Assembly (NCBI GenBank): GCA_022432975.1
Contig: CM039508.1
Span: 15,798,609 to 15,862,608, forward strand
Reading direction: 5' to 3'
Source: Begonia masoniana
Taxonomy: Eukaryota > Streptophyta > Magnoliopsida > Cucurbitales > Begoniaceae
DNA length: 64,000 bases
Each line of letters begins with the position of its first letter. Positions within the stretch are counted from its first letter, which is position 1. Both the position numbers and the translations under genes were made by a program. Positions 1-11,636 of this stretch are shown piece by piece. Below the pieces are notes generated by a model. The model had not been told where the DNA came from, did not search any database, and saw only the letters and a program-made list of their open reading frames with translations.

Positions 1-419
1 CAAAGCTATCAAGTTAGTCTTTCAAGCTTTGACTTGAAGAAAACATAGTTCTTTACAAATAACCAAAGAGAAAAATCCTAAAAAAAAAAAATCACTGTAA
101 AGAAATTTTATTCATTAAAATTCAATCCCCTTTTTCGAGTTACCAAACCTGTGTTTAAATAGACTAAAATAATTATTAAAAATAATATAAATATCTCTAC
201 ATATCTTAGGAATACCCAGGAAGTAATCTAAGACTTAAAGAAACTAAACAAATACCAAAATAGGTGAAAATTAGGGTTTGGAAAGGTGGGAGGCGGAGTG
301 GGGTGCGCTGGTGGGCCGTTGGGCGTGCTGGGGCGTACGGTGATGGAGAACGGGATACGAGCGGATACACGCTGACGGGGCAAGTGGGGAAGATGCGCGG
401 TGGGTTGCTGGGCGTGCGC
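1..419 (-). mobile_element. LTR part of decayed Ty3/gypsy element F
   Basis: Read on the minus strand, this GC-rich then AT-rich stretch contains a TATA-like TATTTAAACA (plus positions about 152-161). It then has a segment resembling the plus-strand sequence at 62640-62780, which follows another F-type integrase tail. Both show a TTGAATT-rich start, a TTTCTCTTTG core and CTTCTTCAAGT or CTTCAAGTC. The sequence on the other side of element A (42255-42560) is the C-terminal pol tail of the same minus-strand family. I infer that 1-419 is F's LTR or the junction to it, cut from its body by A. The true LTR ends are not resolved. Confidence 0.5.
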
Positions 420-1629
420 TGTATTAGGACTTGACCCGGCCCCGACCGGATCCCGACGGATAGGATTTTCAAGGTGGAAATTATTCGACGCAAGACTGAC
501 GACCATTCAACCCAACGATTTTCTTCTAACAATTCCTACGTGGCATCCTAAAATAGGAACTATCATTCAAAAACATCAAACATAAGAGTGTACAGCAAGA
601 ATAATAAAATTAAAAAAATGAGTCAAGACATGTGACTTTTCAACTTTGACAATAAACCATAATCCGGATCTATCCTATGCCTCGTTATACATTCTTTACC
701 TTCAACTTGATTTATCATTCTTGGTGAACGTATCTAATATCTGAAAAATATAGATAATCCACAAATGAGCTTTACGCTTAACAAGTAAAACAAACACTTA
801 GAATAATTAATCTAGGCTCTATCCCATAATCTAGGACCTAACATCCTCCATCCATCTTTATCATAAAGAATTTAAATTTTCAATTTAAACCAAGTAACAG
901 ATTTACCCTTTTTAAACTCATATTATTTCCATATAATTTCATGTTATATGAAATCAATTATAACCAATAAAACTAGTGCAACCATAATACTAAAACTAAT
1001 GCACAATGACAACAAAATTATGTATTTACAATTATCAATCAAAGAATTTCCAATTAATTATTTAACAATCAGTGATATTTGTTAAATAATGCACTCTACA
1101 AGTTCAGCACAACATGTATTACTATTAAACATCCCTACAGATTTTCGGGCTTTCACCGGCCGGACTGTAGTACACCGATCCTACTTTTCAGGGATTTACA
1201 ACCCAAAGGGGACGACTATACGTAAGGCCCTTACTCTTTTCCCTTTCATAGTCATACATATTGTGCATATCAAGAGGCAAGTTAAATTTTAAAATCGATT
1301 GACATTTCCTCTTCCTTAATTCATGTTCAACCATCATAAAACTCAATTAAAAACAATCAACACCAGTATTCAATTCAATAAATTTCCAAAATAACTTATT
1401 AAGCAAATAAACATATATTTTTAAACCAATATCTTTCCACAAAACCTCATTCGTTTCTCATCAAACCAATATTCGTTTCAGCATTACAATTCACAATCAA
1501 AGTATGACACTTATCACAACATCAACCAATTTCATAATCAATTATAGTCTTTCCACAAACACTAGCATTTCACGCCACATACACATCTATTTTTAAACTA
1601 CAATTTATTTCATTTAATGAATTCAACAC
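420..1629 (-). mobile_element. Element A left LTR (3' LTR), distal part
   Basis: This matches 11637-12165 followed by 14715-15397, skipping solo LTR C. It breaks off at AATTCAACAC where chromovirus 1 begins. It contains the A version of the conserved TGAGC/GCTTA hairpin at 766-780. The rest of this LTR resumes at about 11297, but most of the intervening LTR sequence is missing. Confidence 0.85.
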
Positions 1630-2325
1630 TGTAACACCCGACAAGACGACCAGGTGACTTTCCTAACTGTTTTAACGGTCATGAATATTCAATCTTCACG
1701 GTTTATAATTTTGTGCCAAGCTTAATTAATTTCGTGTGGATTTAAACTAGGTTGAGTGGCAAAGTTGTAATAATAGTGGATTGAGACCGGTATTTAAAGA
1801 AAATGGAAAGGGTTCAAACCTACATTAAACCTCACTGTAGCCATCATTACTCTCGGCGATTTTCTCTCCCGAGCTCTCGCTCTCTGTCAGCTGTAAATCT
1901 CTCCTTCGACAATCGGTGCCCTTGCTACTTCTCGGCTACTTTGTGCTCGAGGTACGTGTATGGCAATGTAGCTATCTATTAGTCGTTAAGCTCTGTTTTC
2001 AGCTATGTGTTGAAGTTCTGGATTCTTCAATGGTCATGTAATAATAAGGACGTTTTAAAAACCGAGATCGGTAATGTCATTCCAAATCGATTCTAGACAT
2101 TTAAAATAACCAACCCTGAGTAATCAATAGTCGAGTCTGTCTATTTCGGTTTTTGGATTTCAGATTGCACAGAGTATTAAACTATAGATTCGGGAATGAC
2201 TTTAGCTATTAGACCCTAGGATGACCTGTGATTAGAACTAATAGGATTTTATTTTAACTACTGCAATGTAAATGTTTTAGGCGAAGAAGTCTGAAGAGAA
2301 GAGCTCAGGTTGCTAAGGAAACCAG

Positions 2326-2914
2326 GTAAGTGAATGTATAGGCTTCTCGGTCATTAGGACCCTACAGTCAAAGGATGCTAGATAGTAACTGACATGACGA
2401 TTAGAGGCCATTTATGCTACTGTCTCATACTTATGTTAATGTTTAGTTTAATGGTAAGTTTTCATGTTGGGAGGATGCTCTGTTCTGTAGCTTGATGATT
2501 TAAGAATTTCCATGTACATGCCTCATGACTATTTTATGCATATGAAAATGTTTTAAGAGCATGGTTTTCTCATGAATAAAGTAAGAAGATAAAACTTATG
2601 CAACGTGGGCTAAGTGAGGGTTGGGGGCGGTTCGGCGTATGTCACAGTCCAAAAGAGGGACATATGAATACGACCTGCAGTAGGGACCAAGATCAAACTC
2701 ACTGTCGAACCCCCTTTACCGGCACAAATCCTCTCTTAATCCACACAACTTAAATGAAGAATATGATCAATGATTATGAATGATGATTACGAGCAAAGAT
2801 ATGAATAAGAAAAGACTTATGAGCATGTGTTTCCCGAATTATACATTCATGCATTCATGTTAGTGTTTCATTCCTTACTAAGCATTAGGCTTACAGTTAA
2901 ACCTTATGATGTAG
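2326..2914 (+). other. Intron-like module in the chromovirus 1 LTR
   Basis: The donor is CAG|GTAAGT at 2323-2331. Next is a short hairpin, GGTC (2349-2352) with GACC (2358-2361), followed by CCTACA (2361-2366). The second hairpin, TAAGC-ATTAG-GCTTA, lies at 2879-2893, and the acceptor ATGTAG|GTG ends at 2914. The same order recurs in seven other LTR families here. Splicing is inferred and not shown. Confidence 0.55.
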
Positions 2915-3758
2915 GTGAAGGGTTCACAGGTGAGGATTCCCAATCCAGAGATGATGCTTAAAGCCGGATTGCTAGAAGATGCTCAGAATGACAGTGCAAG
3001 GCTGGATAGGCGATTAAGATCCCCTGGTTAATGCGTGCATGATGGTCGTATGATTTTAAATATGAAAGTCTGGGTAGATAAGATTATTTTAAAACATTGA
3101 GTTTGAGATTGTTGATTTGATTACTGAGTCCGAGAATGTTTTTTTTAAGGATATGGAATGTGTTATTAACCTAAGTCTTCCGCTATATGTATTCTGGATG
3201 AGTGTATGATTCTCACTCATTGAGGTTTATAGTTACCAAGTTAAGATTTGGGTGAGTTGTGGTATTTTCCGTTGGATGAAGTTGGTTGATGAGCATGGTT
3301 TCCCGAATTATACATTCATGCATTCATGTTAGTGTTTCATTCCTTACTAAGCATTAGGCTTACAGTTAAACCTTATGATGTAGGTGAAGGGTTCACAGGT
3401 GAGGATTCCCAATCCAGAGATGATGCTTAAAGCCGATTGCTAGAAGATGCTCAGAATGACAGTGCAAGGCTGGATAGGCGATTAAGATCCCCTGGTTAAT
3501 GCGTGCATGATGTCAGTATGATTTTAAATATGAAAGTCTGGGTAGGATAAGATTATTTTAAAACATTGAGTTTGAGATTGTTGATTTGATTACTGAGTCC
3601 GAGAATGTTTTTTTTAAGGATATGGAATGTGTTATTAACCTAAGTCTTCCGCTATATGTATTCTGGATGAGTGTATGATTCTCACTCATTGAGGTTTATA
3701 GTTACCAAGTTAAGATTTGGGTGAGTTGTGGTATTTTCCGTTGGATGAAGTTGGTTGA
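2825..3758 (+). repeat. Tandem duplication of about 466 bp in the chromovirus 1 LTR
   Basis: The segment from about 2825 to 3290 is repeated almost exactly at about 3292-3758. Each copy contains the second hairpin and the TGTAG acceptor, so this LTR has two candidate acceptors, at 2914 and about 3383. The 3' LTR is truncated before this region and cannot show whether it had the duplication. Confidence 0.9.
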
Positions 3759-3869
3759 TGATATAGTGTTTTACTGTCGTATGAAAGAAGCTGGATGAGG
3801 CAATCACCCGGCTGACGTCATCGGCGGATGTCAAATGATAGAAGTTGAACGATTGAGTCTTCCGGTTTA

Positions 3870-4137
3870 GTCACGGGATGATGTAGTATGTTTAGTCACC
3901 GGATGATGTAGTATGTTTAGTCACCGGATGATATAATATGTTTAGTCACCGGATGATGTGATATGTTTAGTCACCGGATGATGTAGTATGTTTAGTCACC
4001 GGATGATATAGTATGTTTAGTCACCGGATGATATAGTATGTTTAGTCACCGGATGATGTGATATGTTTAGTCACCGGATGATGTAGTATGTTTAGTCACC
4101 GGATGATATAGTATGTTTAGTCACCGGATGATGTGAG
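3870..4137 (+). repeat. 25-bp tandem array (TTTAGTCACCGGATGATG type)
   Basis: About ten to eleven 25-bp units share the core TTAGTCACCGGATGATGTAG with small variants. The array lies downstream of the acceptor in the chromovirus 1 LTR. Related CCGGATGATG words occur at the same relative place in chromovirus 2 (about 27590-27680). Confidence 0.93.
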
Positions 4138-4525
4138 TATTTTCTTGTCGTTTAGTGCCCGAGTAACGTTTTAATTAGTCACGCGAGGCGCACATGACCA
4201 CCGGTTGATGTAGTGTAAATATGAACATCTAGTGGGGAATGTTCGAGACCGGGCGATGTCTTTAATTAGACACGTGCAATGCCCGTGACCACCGGTGGAT
4301 GTCTATTGCTGGTTGGAATCAGACGTGTCGCGTGGCGGGCACGTGATCATCGGTCGATATGAGTTTATGACTCTATCGGTAGATGCAGTTTAAGAGATGC
4401 TAAAAAAAATAATAATAATATGATATTAACACTAATAATGATCAAGGTGTGTGAGGTAAGAACAAAATGATTAAGAGGCTAAGTAATGAATTGTGTGGCG
4501 ATTCCTCCTGGGGTCGTGACAATTA

Positions 4526-4537
4526 TGGTATCAAAGC
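4526..4537 (+). other. Primer-binding site, initiator tRNA-Met type (chromovirus 1)
   Basis: TGGTATCAAAGC starts four bases after the LTR end. It differs at one base from the usual TGGTATCAGAGC, the complement of the plant initiator tRNA-Met 3' end. Confidence 0.9.
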
Positions 4538-4684
4538 AAAAACCGGGTTCTAAAATCGATTCTGCAGACTGTCTTCTAGCACTGACTGTCAACTGAGTAC
4601 ACTCCAGCAACTGTAAGTATTTATGATTCTAGTAATGTCATTAAGATAAGATGTGTTTATGACTAATTGTTTAGGAATCCCAAG

Positions 4685-5756
4685 ATGGTGAGAGGTCAAC
4701 AGAGAGATGATAACGTGGATAGTCACACTATAGCTCAACTAACTGGGTTAGTAATTTGCCAATCCCGCCAAGTTGAGCAGCTCATGACCGCCAGGGAAGA
4801 ACAAGGGAATTCGAGTACGTATATTGCTCGAGAACATGGGGATGAGCGTTTTCACCGAACTTTCAATGGTCAAGTTTCAGATCCTGCTTATGCTGAGGAA
4901 TGGATTCGAAAGATGGAGGGCATGTTCAAGTATGCAAAGGTGGACGAGGGAGATAAGGTCACATGTGTCGTCTATCATCTGGAACTAAGTGCAAGGCATT
5001 GGTGGGACTCGATCCAGAGCACCATTAATGCAGGAGCTATGACCTGGGAAAGTTCAAAACTGCTTTCTTTGACAAGTATTTCAATAGGACTGTTCGGGCC
5101 GGCAAGAAGAATGAGTTCATGAATTTACGTCAAACTGACTCTGTGACGGATTACATATACAAATTTGAGGCTTTATCACGGTTTGCTCCCCTATTGGTTG
5201 AGGATGATGAGGACAAGATTCATCAATTTGTTCAAGGATTAAAGCCGAGTCTATACATGAGGGTGAAGACTGCTGGAATACATAATGTACCGTATGGTGA
5301 GGTGACGGCTAAGGCCTTGGAATTGGAAGAGGCTGAGATAACAACATATGCACAGCGTGAACAGCCAAGGAAATTCACTAAGGAAGCTCAGCCGCCACCA
5401 CGTCAGAACAAAGGGTGGCAACCGCAACAGAACAGGGGCCAACCACAACAACAGAGAGGTGTAAAGAGACCCTTCAATCCAAATGATGATCAGGAGAAAG
5501 GAAAACGACCATTAGCTCCCCTATGCCCCACCTGCCAGAAGAATCACCCCGGCGAATGCAAGTTGCATTCTGGCCATTGCTACAGATGTGATAAGGTTGG
5601 ACATATAGTCAGAGACTACCCCATGCCGCCAGATCCAAACCGAACAAGAGTAATGCCCAGAGTCTTTGCTATGATGGAAGATGAGGATGCTATGCAACAT
5701 ACGGTCATAACAGGTACGATTATGATCTGTGGTAATTCTGCTTATACACTCTCATA
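4685..5756 (+). pseudogene. gag pseudogene of chromovirus 1
   Basis: Gag would form the virus-like particle and bind element RNA. I chose the ATG at 4685 (MVRGQQ), which follows the leader as in chromovirus 2; there is no upstream ATG in frame. The Retrotrans_gag core lies around residues 45-190, with motifs HWWDSIQS and FVQGLKP. A Gln/Pro-rich linker follows, then a zinc knuckle reading CYRCDKVGHIVRDY, in which the last Cys of the CCHC is Tyr. A frameshift near 5060 separates the N-terminal part from the rest. Another near 5746, close to the protease aspartate, breaks continuity into pol. It cannot make full-length Gag. Confidence 0.9.
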
Positions 5757-6230
5757 GACACAGGAGCCACACACTCATTTATAGAAACCATGTTTGTGTG
5801 TAAGCAAAAGTTAGAACTTTTACCAACTGATAAGCCATATAGTGTCATGTTACCGTCAGGGAAATCCTTATATTCTGAACAGATAGTGAAGGGTGACATT
5901 GTGTCCATAGGAGATAAGAAGTTATATGTAGAACTGATTGTAATCGACATGAAGGGATATGAGGTTATATTAGGGATGGATTGGTTATTCAGACATCATG
6001 CCACAATAAGTTGTAGGTCTGGTTTGGTTAAATTCAGACCCCCGAATGGAGATCGGTATACCTTTCAAGCTATCCTAAAAATAAGTAAAATGTCGATTAT
6101 ATCTTCGCTAGAGACTCAACGAATATTGAAAGGTGGTTGTGAGAGTTACCTAGCTAGTATAATGGATGTTCGGGTGAAAGATAAGATAGAATTTTAGATA
6201 TTTCTATAGTCCGAGAGTTTTCGGAAACAT
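5746..6230 (+). pseudogene. Retropepsin protease region of chromovirus 1
   Basis: The aspartic protease active site DTGATHSF is visible at about 5757-5780, just after a frameshift, and VILGMDWL at about 5965 is the conserved C-terminal protease strand of plant gypsy elements. It would cleave Gag-Pol. An in-frame stop at 6195-6197 interrupts the linker to RT. I see no separate protease start, consistent with a single Gag-Pol fusion. Confidence 0.88.
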
Positions 6231-7980
6231 TTTTGGATGATTTGCCGGGATTACCACCTGATAGAGAAATAGAGTTTGTAATTGATACATATCCCGAGAC
6301 ATTACCTGTATCTAAGAATCCATATCGCATGGCACCTGTTGAGTTGAAGTAGTTGAAAGTCCAACTGCAAGAATTGATCGATAAGGGATTTATATGCCCT
6401 AGCAGTTCACCCTGGGGTGCACCCGTGCTATTTGTCAAGAAGAAAGATGGTTCCCTTAGAATGTGTATAGATTACAGAGAATTGAACAAGTTGACAATTA
6501 AGAATAAGTACCCCTTGCCCCGAATCGATGACTTGTTTGACCAATTACAAGGAGCTAAAGTATTTTCGAAGATTTATTTACGTTCGGGCTATCACCAATT
6601 GAAGGTCAAGGAGAGTTATATATCTAAGACAGCTTTCAGGACCCGTTATGGACATTATGAATTCTTTGTAATATCGTTTGGATTAACTAATGCACCTGCA
6701 GCTTTTATGGATTTGATGAACCGAGTTTTCGTGAATATTTGGATAAGTTTGTGATTGTATTCATAGATGATATCTTAATTTACTCACGGACTAAAGCTGA
6801 CCACGAGGAACACTTAAGAATAGTCTTGACAACCCTGAAACACCAGCAACTCTATGCCAAGTTGTCTAAGTGTGAGTTCTGGTTGGATAAAATCAACTTC
6901 TTAGGTCATGTTGTTTCTGCCGATGGCATTAGGGGTGGGCACGGTCCGGTTCGGTCCGGTCCCGAGCCCGGACCGAAACCGGACCGAGGTTTCGGGAAAA
7001 TTTTCTCGAAACCCGAAACTGGCTCTGGGAGAAACCTGGACCGGACCGAAAATTTCGGTCCGGTCCCGGTGCGGTCCCGGTTCCTCCCAACCTTTTTATT
7101 TTTATTTTTATTTTTTAAAACATAATAAATATTCAGGAAAATCCACAGACCACAATCGAAACATACAGTACTCACTCCTCCGCGAAGACCAAACCTTCGC
7201 CATTCGCACTCACCGTTCGGAACTGGTTGCGCCGTTCGCCTGTTAGGGATCCTCAGCAGAGCGACTTGCTCTGCACAGCAGCCCTCTCTGTCGCCGCTCG
7301 TCGTCGTCGCCCTTTGCTCTGTCGCCCTTGCGCTTGACAGTCGACGGCTTCGGGCTTCTGCTTCAGCCTTTGCACCAGACCAGAGGTTTGCGTCTTGCGA
7401 ATCGGAGGACTCAATCACCACTGGAGTCGGGAGCAGGACGCGTCGCTGTTCGCTGGTCGCTCGAGAGTCGGGAGTTCAAGTTTCGCCAACGCTTGACGCT
7501 CGGTCTGCTTTCAGATTCGGACTCTGAACTCTGAAGTTCAGAGTTCAATTAACAATTGATTTGAACGGTTGCTGAACCGTTCAGCAAAAAAAACAGTGAG
7601 ATTTTATGTTTTTTTTAAACCTTCGGTCCGGTCCCGGTTCTTCGGGATTTCAGGTGCTGGAACCTGGACTGGACCGAAGATCCTCGGTTCCAGTGGCTTT
7701 GGACCGAGGACCGGACCGCGGTCCATCAATTAGGGACCGAACCCGGACCGAACCCACCGGTCCGGTCCGGTTCTCGGTCCGCGGTCCGGTCCTGCCCACC
7801 CCTAGATGGCATATCAGTAGATCCAACTAAAATTCAGGCTGTTAAGGATTGGCCACAGCCAAGGAATGCCAGTGAAGTCTGTAGTTTTTTTAGTTTGGCA
7901 GGCTATTATAGGAAGTTTATTAAAGGATTTTCTATGATAGCTAAACCTTTAACTAATTTGACAAAGAAGGACATCAAGTA
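6231..7980 (+). pseudogene. Reverse transcriptase of chromovirus 1, split by a hAT element
   Basis: RT motifs occur in order: [12 protein letters not shown] at the N-terminus, [22 protein letters not shown], the palm aspartate region with [18 protein letters not shown], and the catalytic box FIDDILIYS at about 6760. There is a stop near 6348, a frameshift near 6735, and Asp-to-Tyr in the usual KIDLRSGY (KIYLRSGY here, about 6570-6595), which removes a catalytic palm aspartate. The gene is cut at 6929 by a hAT insertion and continues at 7813 (thumb and connection, AGYYRKFI at about 7905). Confidence 0.9.
6930..7804. mobile_element. hAT-type non-autonomous DNA transposon
   Basis: An 875-bp element with 11-bp perfect terminal inverted repeats, TAGGGGTGGGC and GCCCACCCCTA, is flanked by a perfect 8-bp duplication GATGGCAT (6922-6929 and 7805-7812). 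Eight-base duplications and TAGGG-type termini are hAT hallmarks. Subterminal regions at both ends are packed with GGTCCGG and CGGACC words, which may be transposase binding sites. No transposase reading frame is visible, so it depends on an autonomous relative. It interrupts the chromovirus 1 RT. Confidence 0.93.
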
Positions 7981-8450
7981 CTCTTGGACCGAAGCTTGTG
8001 AAGATGGCTTCCAAGCACTTAAATTGAGATTAACGACAGCCCCACTGTTGACTCTCCCAACTGAGGAAGGAAAGTTTAGTGTTTACTGTGATGCATCCAA
8101 GGTTGGATTGGGGTGTGTCTTAATACAAGAAGGTAAAGTTGTGGCGTATGCCTCTAGACAGCTGAAGAGTTATGAACAGAACTACCCCACTCATGATTTG
8201 GAATTCGCTGCTGTTGTGTTTGCATTGAAGATTTGGAGGCACTACTTGTATGGTCGGCAGTGTGATATGTTTTCAGACCACAAGAGCCTGAAATGTGTTT
8301 TCAGACCACAAGAGCCTGAAATACCTCTTTACTCAAAAGGAATTAAACATGCGGCAGAGACGTTGGTTAGAATTTGTTAAAGATTATGACTTTAAAATCA
8401 AGTATCATCCGGGTAAGGCCAACGCTGTAGCCGATGCTTTAAGCAGAATG
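7981..8450 (+). pseudogene. RNase H domain of chromovirus 1
   Basis: [10 protein letters not shown] (about 8083) carries the first catalytic aspartate, [17 protein letters not shown] the glutamate helix, and DHKSL the next aspartate. The domain would degrade genomic RNA during reverse transcription. A tandem duplication of about 28 bp at 8266-8321 (repeating FRPQEPE-encoding DNA) shifts the frame inside the domain. The correct frame resumes near 8322 and ends with the usual AVADALSR tail at about 8445. Confidence 0.88.
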
Positions 8451-9799
8451 TCAACAACAATGCAACCCGCGGTATCAACCATGTCTGTACCTTTGAGGAA
8501 GGAAGTCCAGAAGTTCGAATTGGAAGTAGTTCCCGAGCTGTCAGCTTTACTGACTGAATTATCTATTTGACCAACTATTTTGGATAGGATCAAAGAGGCA
8601 CATCAGATGGATTCAAAGGAGAATAATAGTATGATGAGTAAGTTAAAGGATGCCTCCTCTGAGTTCAGCCTCTCTAATGATGGTATTTTGAGATTTAGGA
8701 ACCGATGGTGCATTCCGAGTGTTAAGGAGTTGCGTGAGTTGATCTTGACTGAACCTCATACATCTTCTTTCTCTGTACATCCTAGTAGCACCAAGATGTA
8801 TCGGGATTTGAACTACATTATTGGTAGCCAAATTTAAAAAGGGATGTTGCTAAGTATGTAGAGTCATGCTTGGTATGCCAACAAGTCAAAGCTGAGCACC
8901 AGCGTCCAGGAGGTACCCTTCAGCCTTTACCTATCCCCGAATGGAAGTAGGAACACATAGCTATGGATTTCGTTGTAGGATTACCTAAGACAACTAAGGG
9001 ACATGATAGTATTTGGGTTGTAATCGATAGACTGACGAAATCAGCCCATTTCTTACCTGTAAGAACAACCTACACGATGGACCAGCTTGCTGATCTGTAT
9101 GTACAGAAAGTTATTAGGTTGCATGGGATCCCTGTATCTATTGTCTCTGATCGTGATCCCAGGTTTACCTCTCGGTTTTGGAAAGGTCTACAAGGCGCAC
9201 TTGGTACAAAGTTATCCTTCAGCACTGCCTTTCACCCGCAGACAGATGGTCAATCCAAGAGGGCTATTCAGATACTTGAAGACATGCTGCGGGCGTGTGT
9301 ACTGGATTTTCAGTCATCTTGGAGCCAATACTTACCTTTGGTTGAGTTCTCCTACAACAACAGCTACCAGTCCACCATTGGTATGGCACCTTATGAAGCA
9401 CTGTATGGCAGGAAATGTAGGTCACCTCTATATTGGGATGAGGTTGGCGAAGCAAAACTTCTAGGACCCGAACTTCTGCAGCAGATGTCTGAAAAGATTT
9501 CTGTTATTAGGAAGAGGATGATGACTGCTCAGAGCCAACATAAGAGTTATGTAGACCATAGGAGGAGGGATCTTGAATTTTCGGTCGGGGATGAAGTATT
9601 CCTGAAGGTTTCACCGTTCAAGGGAGTCTTAAGATTTGGCAAGAAGGGAAAACTTACTCCACAGTTTGTTGGACCCTTCCCTGTTTTGGCTAGAATCGGT
9701 AGTACAACTTACAGACTGCAATTGCCTCTATCATTGGAAAGGGTTCACAATGTCTTTTACGTGTCAATGTTAAGGAAATGCATACGAGATCCGACGTAA
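8451..9799 (+). pseudogene. Integrase of chromovirus 1
   Basis: A linker, an HHCC zinc-finger remnant (CLVCQQ at about 8870) and the catalytic core follow RNase H. In the core, MDFVVGLP starts at 8963, SDRDPRFTSRFW lies at about 9147-9182, and the third acidic residue is in ILEDMLRAC (about 9270), giving the D,D,E set. A GPF/Y module (VGPFPVLARIG) follows at about 9670, typical of chromoviruses. Stops occur near 8568 and 8948, with a frameshift near 8830. An in-frame TAA at 9797-9799 cuts the chromodomain off from the core. Confidence 0.9.
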
Positions 9800-10003
9800 G
9801 TTATTCAGCCTACAGATATCGAGTTAGAGCCGACACTGGTGTATAAAGAAAAGCCGACGCAGATATTGGAATCTGCAGTTAAGACTCTGAGGAATAAAGA
9901 GATTCCACTGGTGAAAGTTTTATGGAAGAATCATGGCATCGAAGAAGCCACTTGGGAGCGACGACAGGACATGTTAGACAAATATCCAGGACTATTTGTT
10001 TGA
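9800..10003 (+). pseudogene. Chromodomain tail of chromovirus 1 integrase
   Basis: After the stop at 9797 the same frame continues through KEIPLVKVLWKNHGIEEATW to a TGA at 10001-10003. VKVLW followed by ATWE is the core of the chromodomain at the integrase C-terminus of plant chromoviruses, where it is thought to steer insertion to particular chromatin. The frame remains open here, so one nonsense change separates it from integrase. Confidence 0.87.
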
Positions 10004-10030
10004 TCAATTTTCGAAGACGAAAATTTGTTT

Positions 10031-10043
10031 AAGGAGGGGTGGA
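10031..10043 (+). other. Polypurine tract of chromovirus 1
   Basis: AAGGAGGGGTGGA directly precedes the 3' LTR start TGTAACACCC at 10044. It would prime plus-strand synthesis. Confidence 0.9.
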
Positions 10044-11296
10044 TGTAACACCCGACAAGACGACCAGGTGACTTTCCTAACTGTTTTAACGGTCATGAAT
10101 ATTCAATCTTCACGGTTTAGAATTTTGTGCCAAGCTTAATTAATTTCGTGTGGATTTAAACTAGGTTGAGTGGCAAAGTTGTAATAATAGTGGATTGAGA
10201 CCGGTATTTAAAGAAAATGGAAAGGGTTCAAACCTACATTAAACCTCACTGTAGCCGTCATTACTCTCGGCGATTTTCTCTCCTGAGCTCTCGCTCACTG
10301 TCAGCTGGAAATCTCTCCTTCGACGATCGGTGTCCTTGCTACTTCTCGGCTACTTTGTGCTCGAGGTACGTGTATGGCAATGTAGCTATTTATTAGTCGT
10401 TAAGCTCTGTTTTCAGCTATGTGTTGAAGTTCTGGATTCTTCAATGGTCGTGTAATAAAAAGGACGTTTTAAAAACCGAGATCGGTAATGTCATTCCGAA
10501 TCGATTCTAGACATTTAAAATAACCAACCCTGAGTAATCAATAGTCGAGTCTGTCTATTTCGGTTTTTGGATTTCAGACTACACAGAGTATTAAACTATG
10601 GATTCGGGAATGACTTTAGCTATTAGACCCTAGGATGACCTGTCATTAGAACTAATAGGATTTTGTTTTAACTAATGCAATGTAAATGTTTTAGGCGAAG
10701 AAGTCCGAAGAGAAGAGCTCAAGTTGCTAAGGAAACCAGGTAAGTGAATGTATAGGTTTCTCGGTCATTAGGACCCTACATCAAAGGATGCTAGATAGTA
10801 ACTGACATGACGATTAGAGGCCATTTATGCTACTGTCTCGTACTTATGTTAATGTTTAGTTTAATGGTAAGTTTTCATGTTGGGAGGATGCTCTGTTTTG
10901 TAGCTTGATGATTTAAGAATTTCCATGTACATGCATCATGACTATTTTATGCATATGAAAATGTTTTAAGAGCATGGTTTTCTCATGAATAAAGTAACAA
11001 GATAAAACTTATGCAACGTGGGCTAAGTGAGGGTTGGGGGTGGTTTGGCGTATATCACAGTCCAAAAGAGGAACATATGAATACGACCCGCAGTAGGGAC
11101 CAAGATCAAACTCAATGTCGAACCCCCTTTACCGGCACAAATCCTCTCTTAATCCATACAACTTAAATGAAGAATATGATCAATGATGATTACGAGCAAA
11201 GATATGAATAAGAAAAGACTTATGAGCATGTATTTCCCGAATTATACATTCATGCATTCATGTTAGTGTTGCATTCCTTACTAAGCATTAGGCTTA
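10044..11296 (+). mobile_element. Chromovirus 1 3' LTR, truncated
   Basis: This matches 1630-2893 of the 5' LTR with scattered differences, including the donor GTAAGT at 10740-10745. It ends exactly after the TAAGC-ATTAG-GCTTA hairpin. About 1.6 kb (acceptor, duplication, 25-bp array, LTR end) is missing, and A sequence follows across a TTA shared by both partners, which suggests a deletion by microhomology. Confidence 0.92.
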
Positions 11297-11403
11297 TACG
11301 ACTTTTACAACATATGTTCACATAATTATTTACCAAATAACCTCAAAAGTTAATTTAATACATTATACTATTACATAATTTCTCAAAAGTTCAAACCATT
11401 ACA

Positions 11404-11636
11404 ATCTTCCCTCTTTAAGGAAATTTCGTCCCGAAATTACTTTCTAACTTAATTAACAAAAAGTTAGGGATACACATTTCAAATTCCACTTTCTAATTCC
11501 CATTCCTCTGTACATCTACAACAAATCACTTTCTCCTTAGAAAACCATTCACCACCAAAGTACAAGAGGCATTCTAAACATAGTTTCTAACTCTCATAAC
11601 CAGTTAAAACTATTACATATAGCTCTGATACCAAAT
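11404..11636 (-). mobile_element. Element A interior (233 bp): primer site and polypurine tract only
   Basis: On the minus strand, TGGTATCAGAGC (plus 11622-11633) is a perfect initiator tRNA-Met primer site three bases inside the LTR. At the other end TTAAAGAGGGAAGAT (plus 11404-11418) is the polypurine tract. Just upstream is AATTTCGGGACGAAATTT, resembling the end of chromovirus pol regions. About 180 bp lie between, with no gag or pol. The element therefore keeps just the cis signals for reverse transcription. Confidence 0.9.

Larger units (their letters stand above)
1630..4521 (+). mobile_element. Chromovirus 1 5' LTR
   Basis: This 2892-bp LTR runs from TGTAACACCCGAC to TCGTGACA. TATTTAAAG at 1791-1799 is the likely TATA box, so U3 is only about 200 bp and most of the LTR lies downstream of the inferred start site. 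Inside are an intron-like interval (2326-2914), a tandem duplication of about 466 bp and a 25-bp repeat array. TGACGTCA occurs at 3813-3820. Confidence 0.92.
1630..11296 (+). mobile_element. Chromovirus 1: Ty3/gypsy chromodomain retrotransposon, decayed
   Basis: The order is 5' LTR (1630-4521), primer site, gag, protease, RT, RNase H, integrase with GPF module, chromodomain, polypurine tract, then a truncated 3' LTR (10044-11296). Integrase followed by a C-terminal chromodomain places it among chromoviruses, and I infer the Tekay/Del lineage. The 3' LTR stops at GGCTTA, where A sequence resumes across a shared TTA, so the right target duplication is lost. Coding regions carry several frameshifts and stops plus a hAT insertion, so it is not autonomous now. 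Confidence 0.93.

Noticed and set aside
2323..2331. CAG|GTAAGT as an exon boundary of a host gene
   Set aside because: The same donor occurs in eight LTR families at comparable positions and no host coding exon flanks it, so it belongs to the LTRs.
6906..7421. 171-residue minus-strand and 112-residue plus-strand frames in the hAT element
   Set aside because: They cross the transposon border or consist of the GGTCCGG-rich ends; no transposase motif is present.
11622..11633. Primer-site sequences as tRNA gene fragments
   Set aside because: Only 12-13 bases match tRNA-Met and each lies just inside an LTR, as primer sites do.
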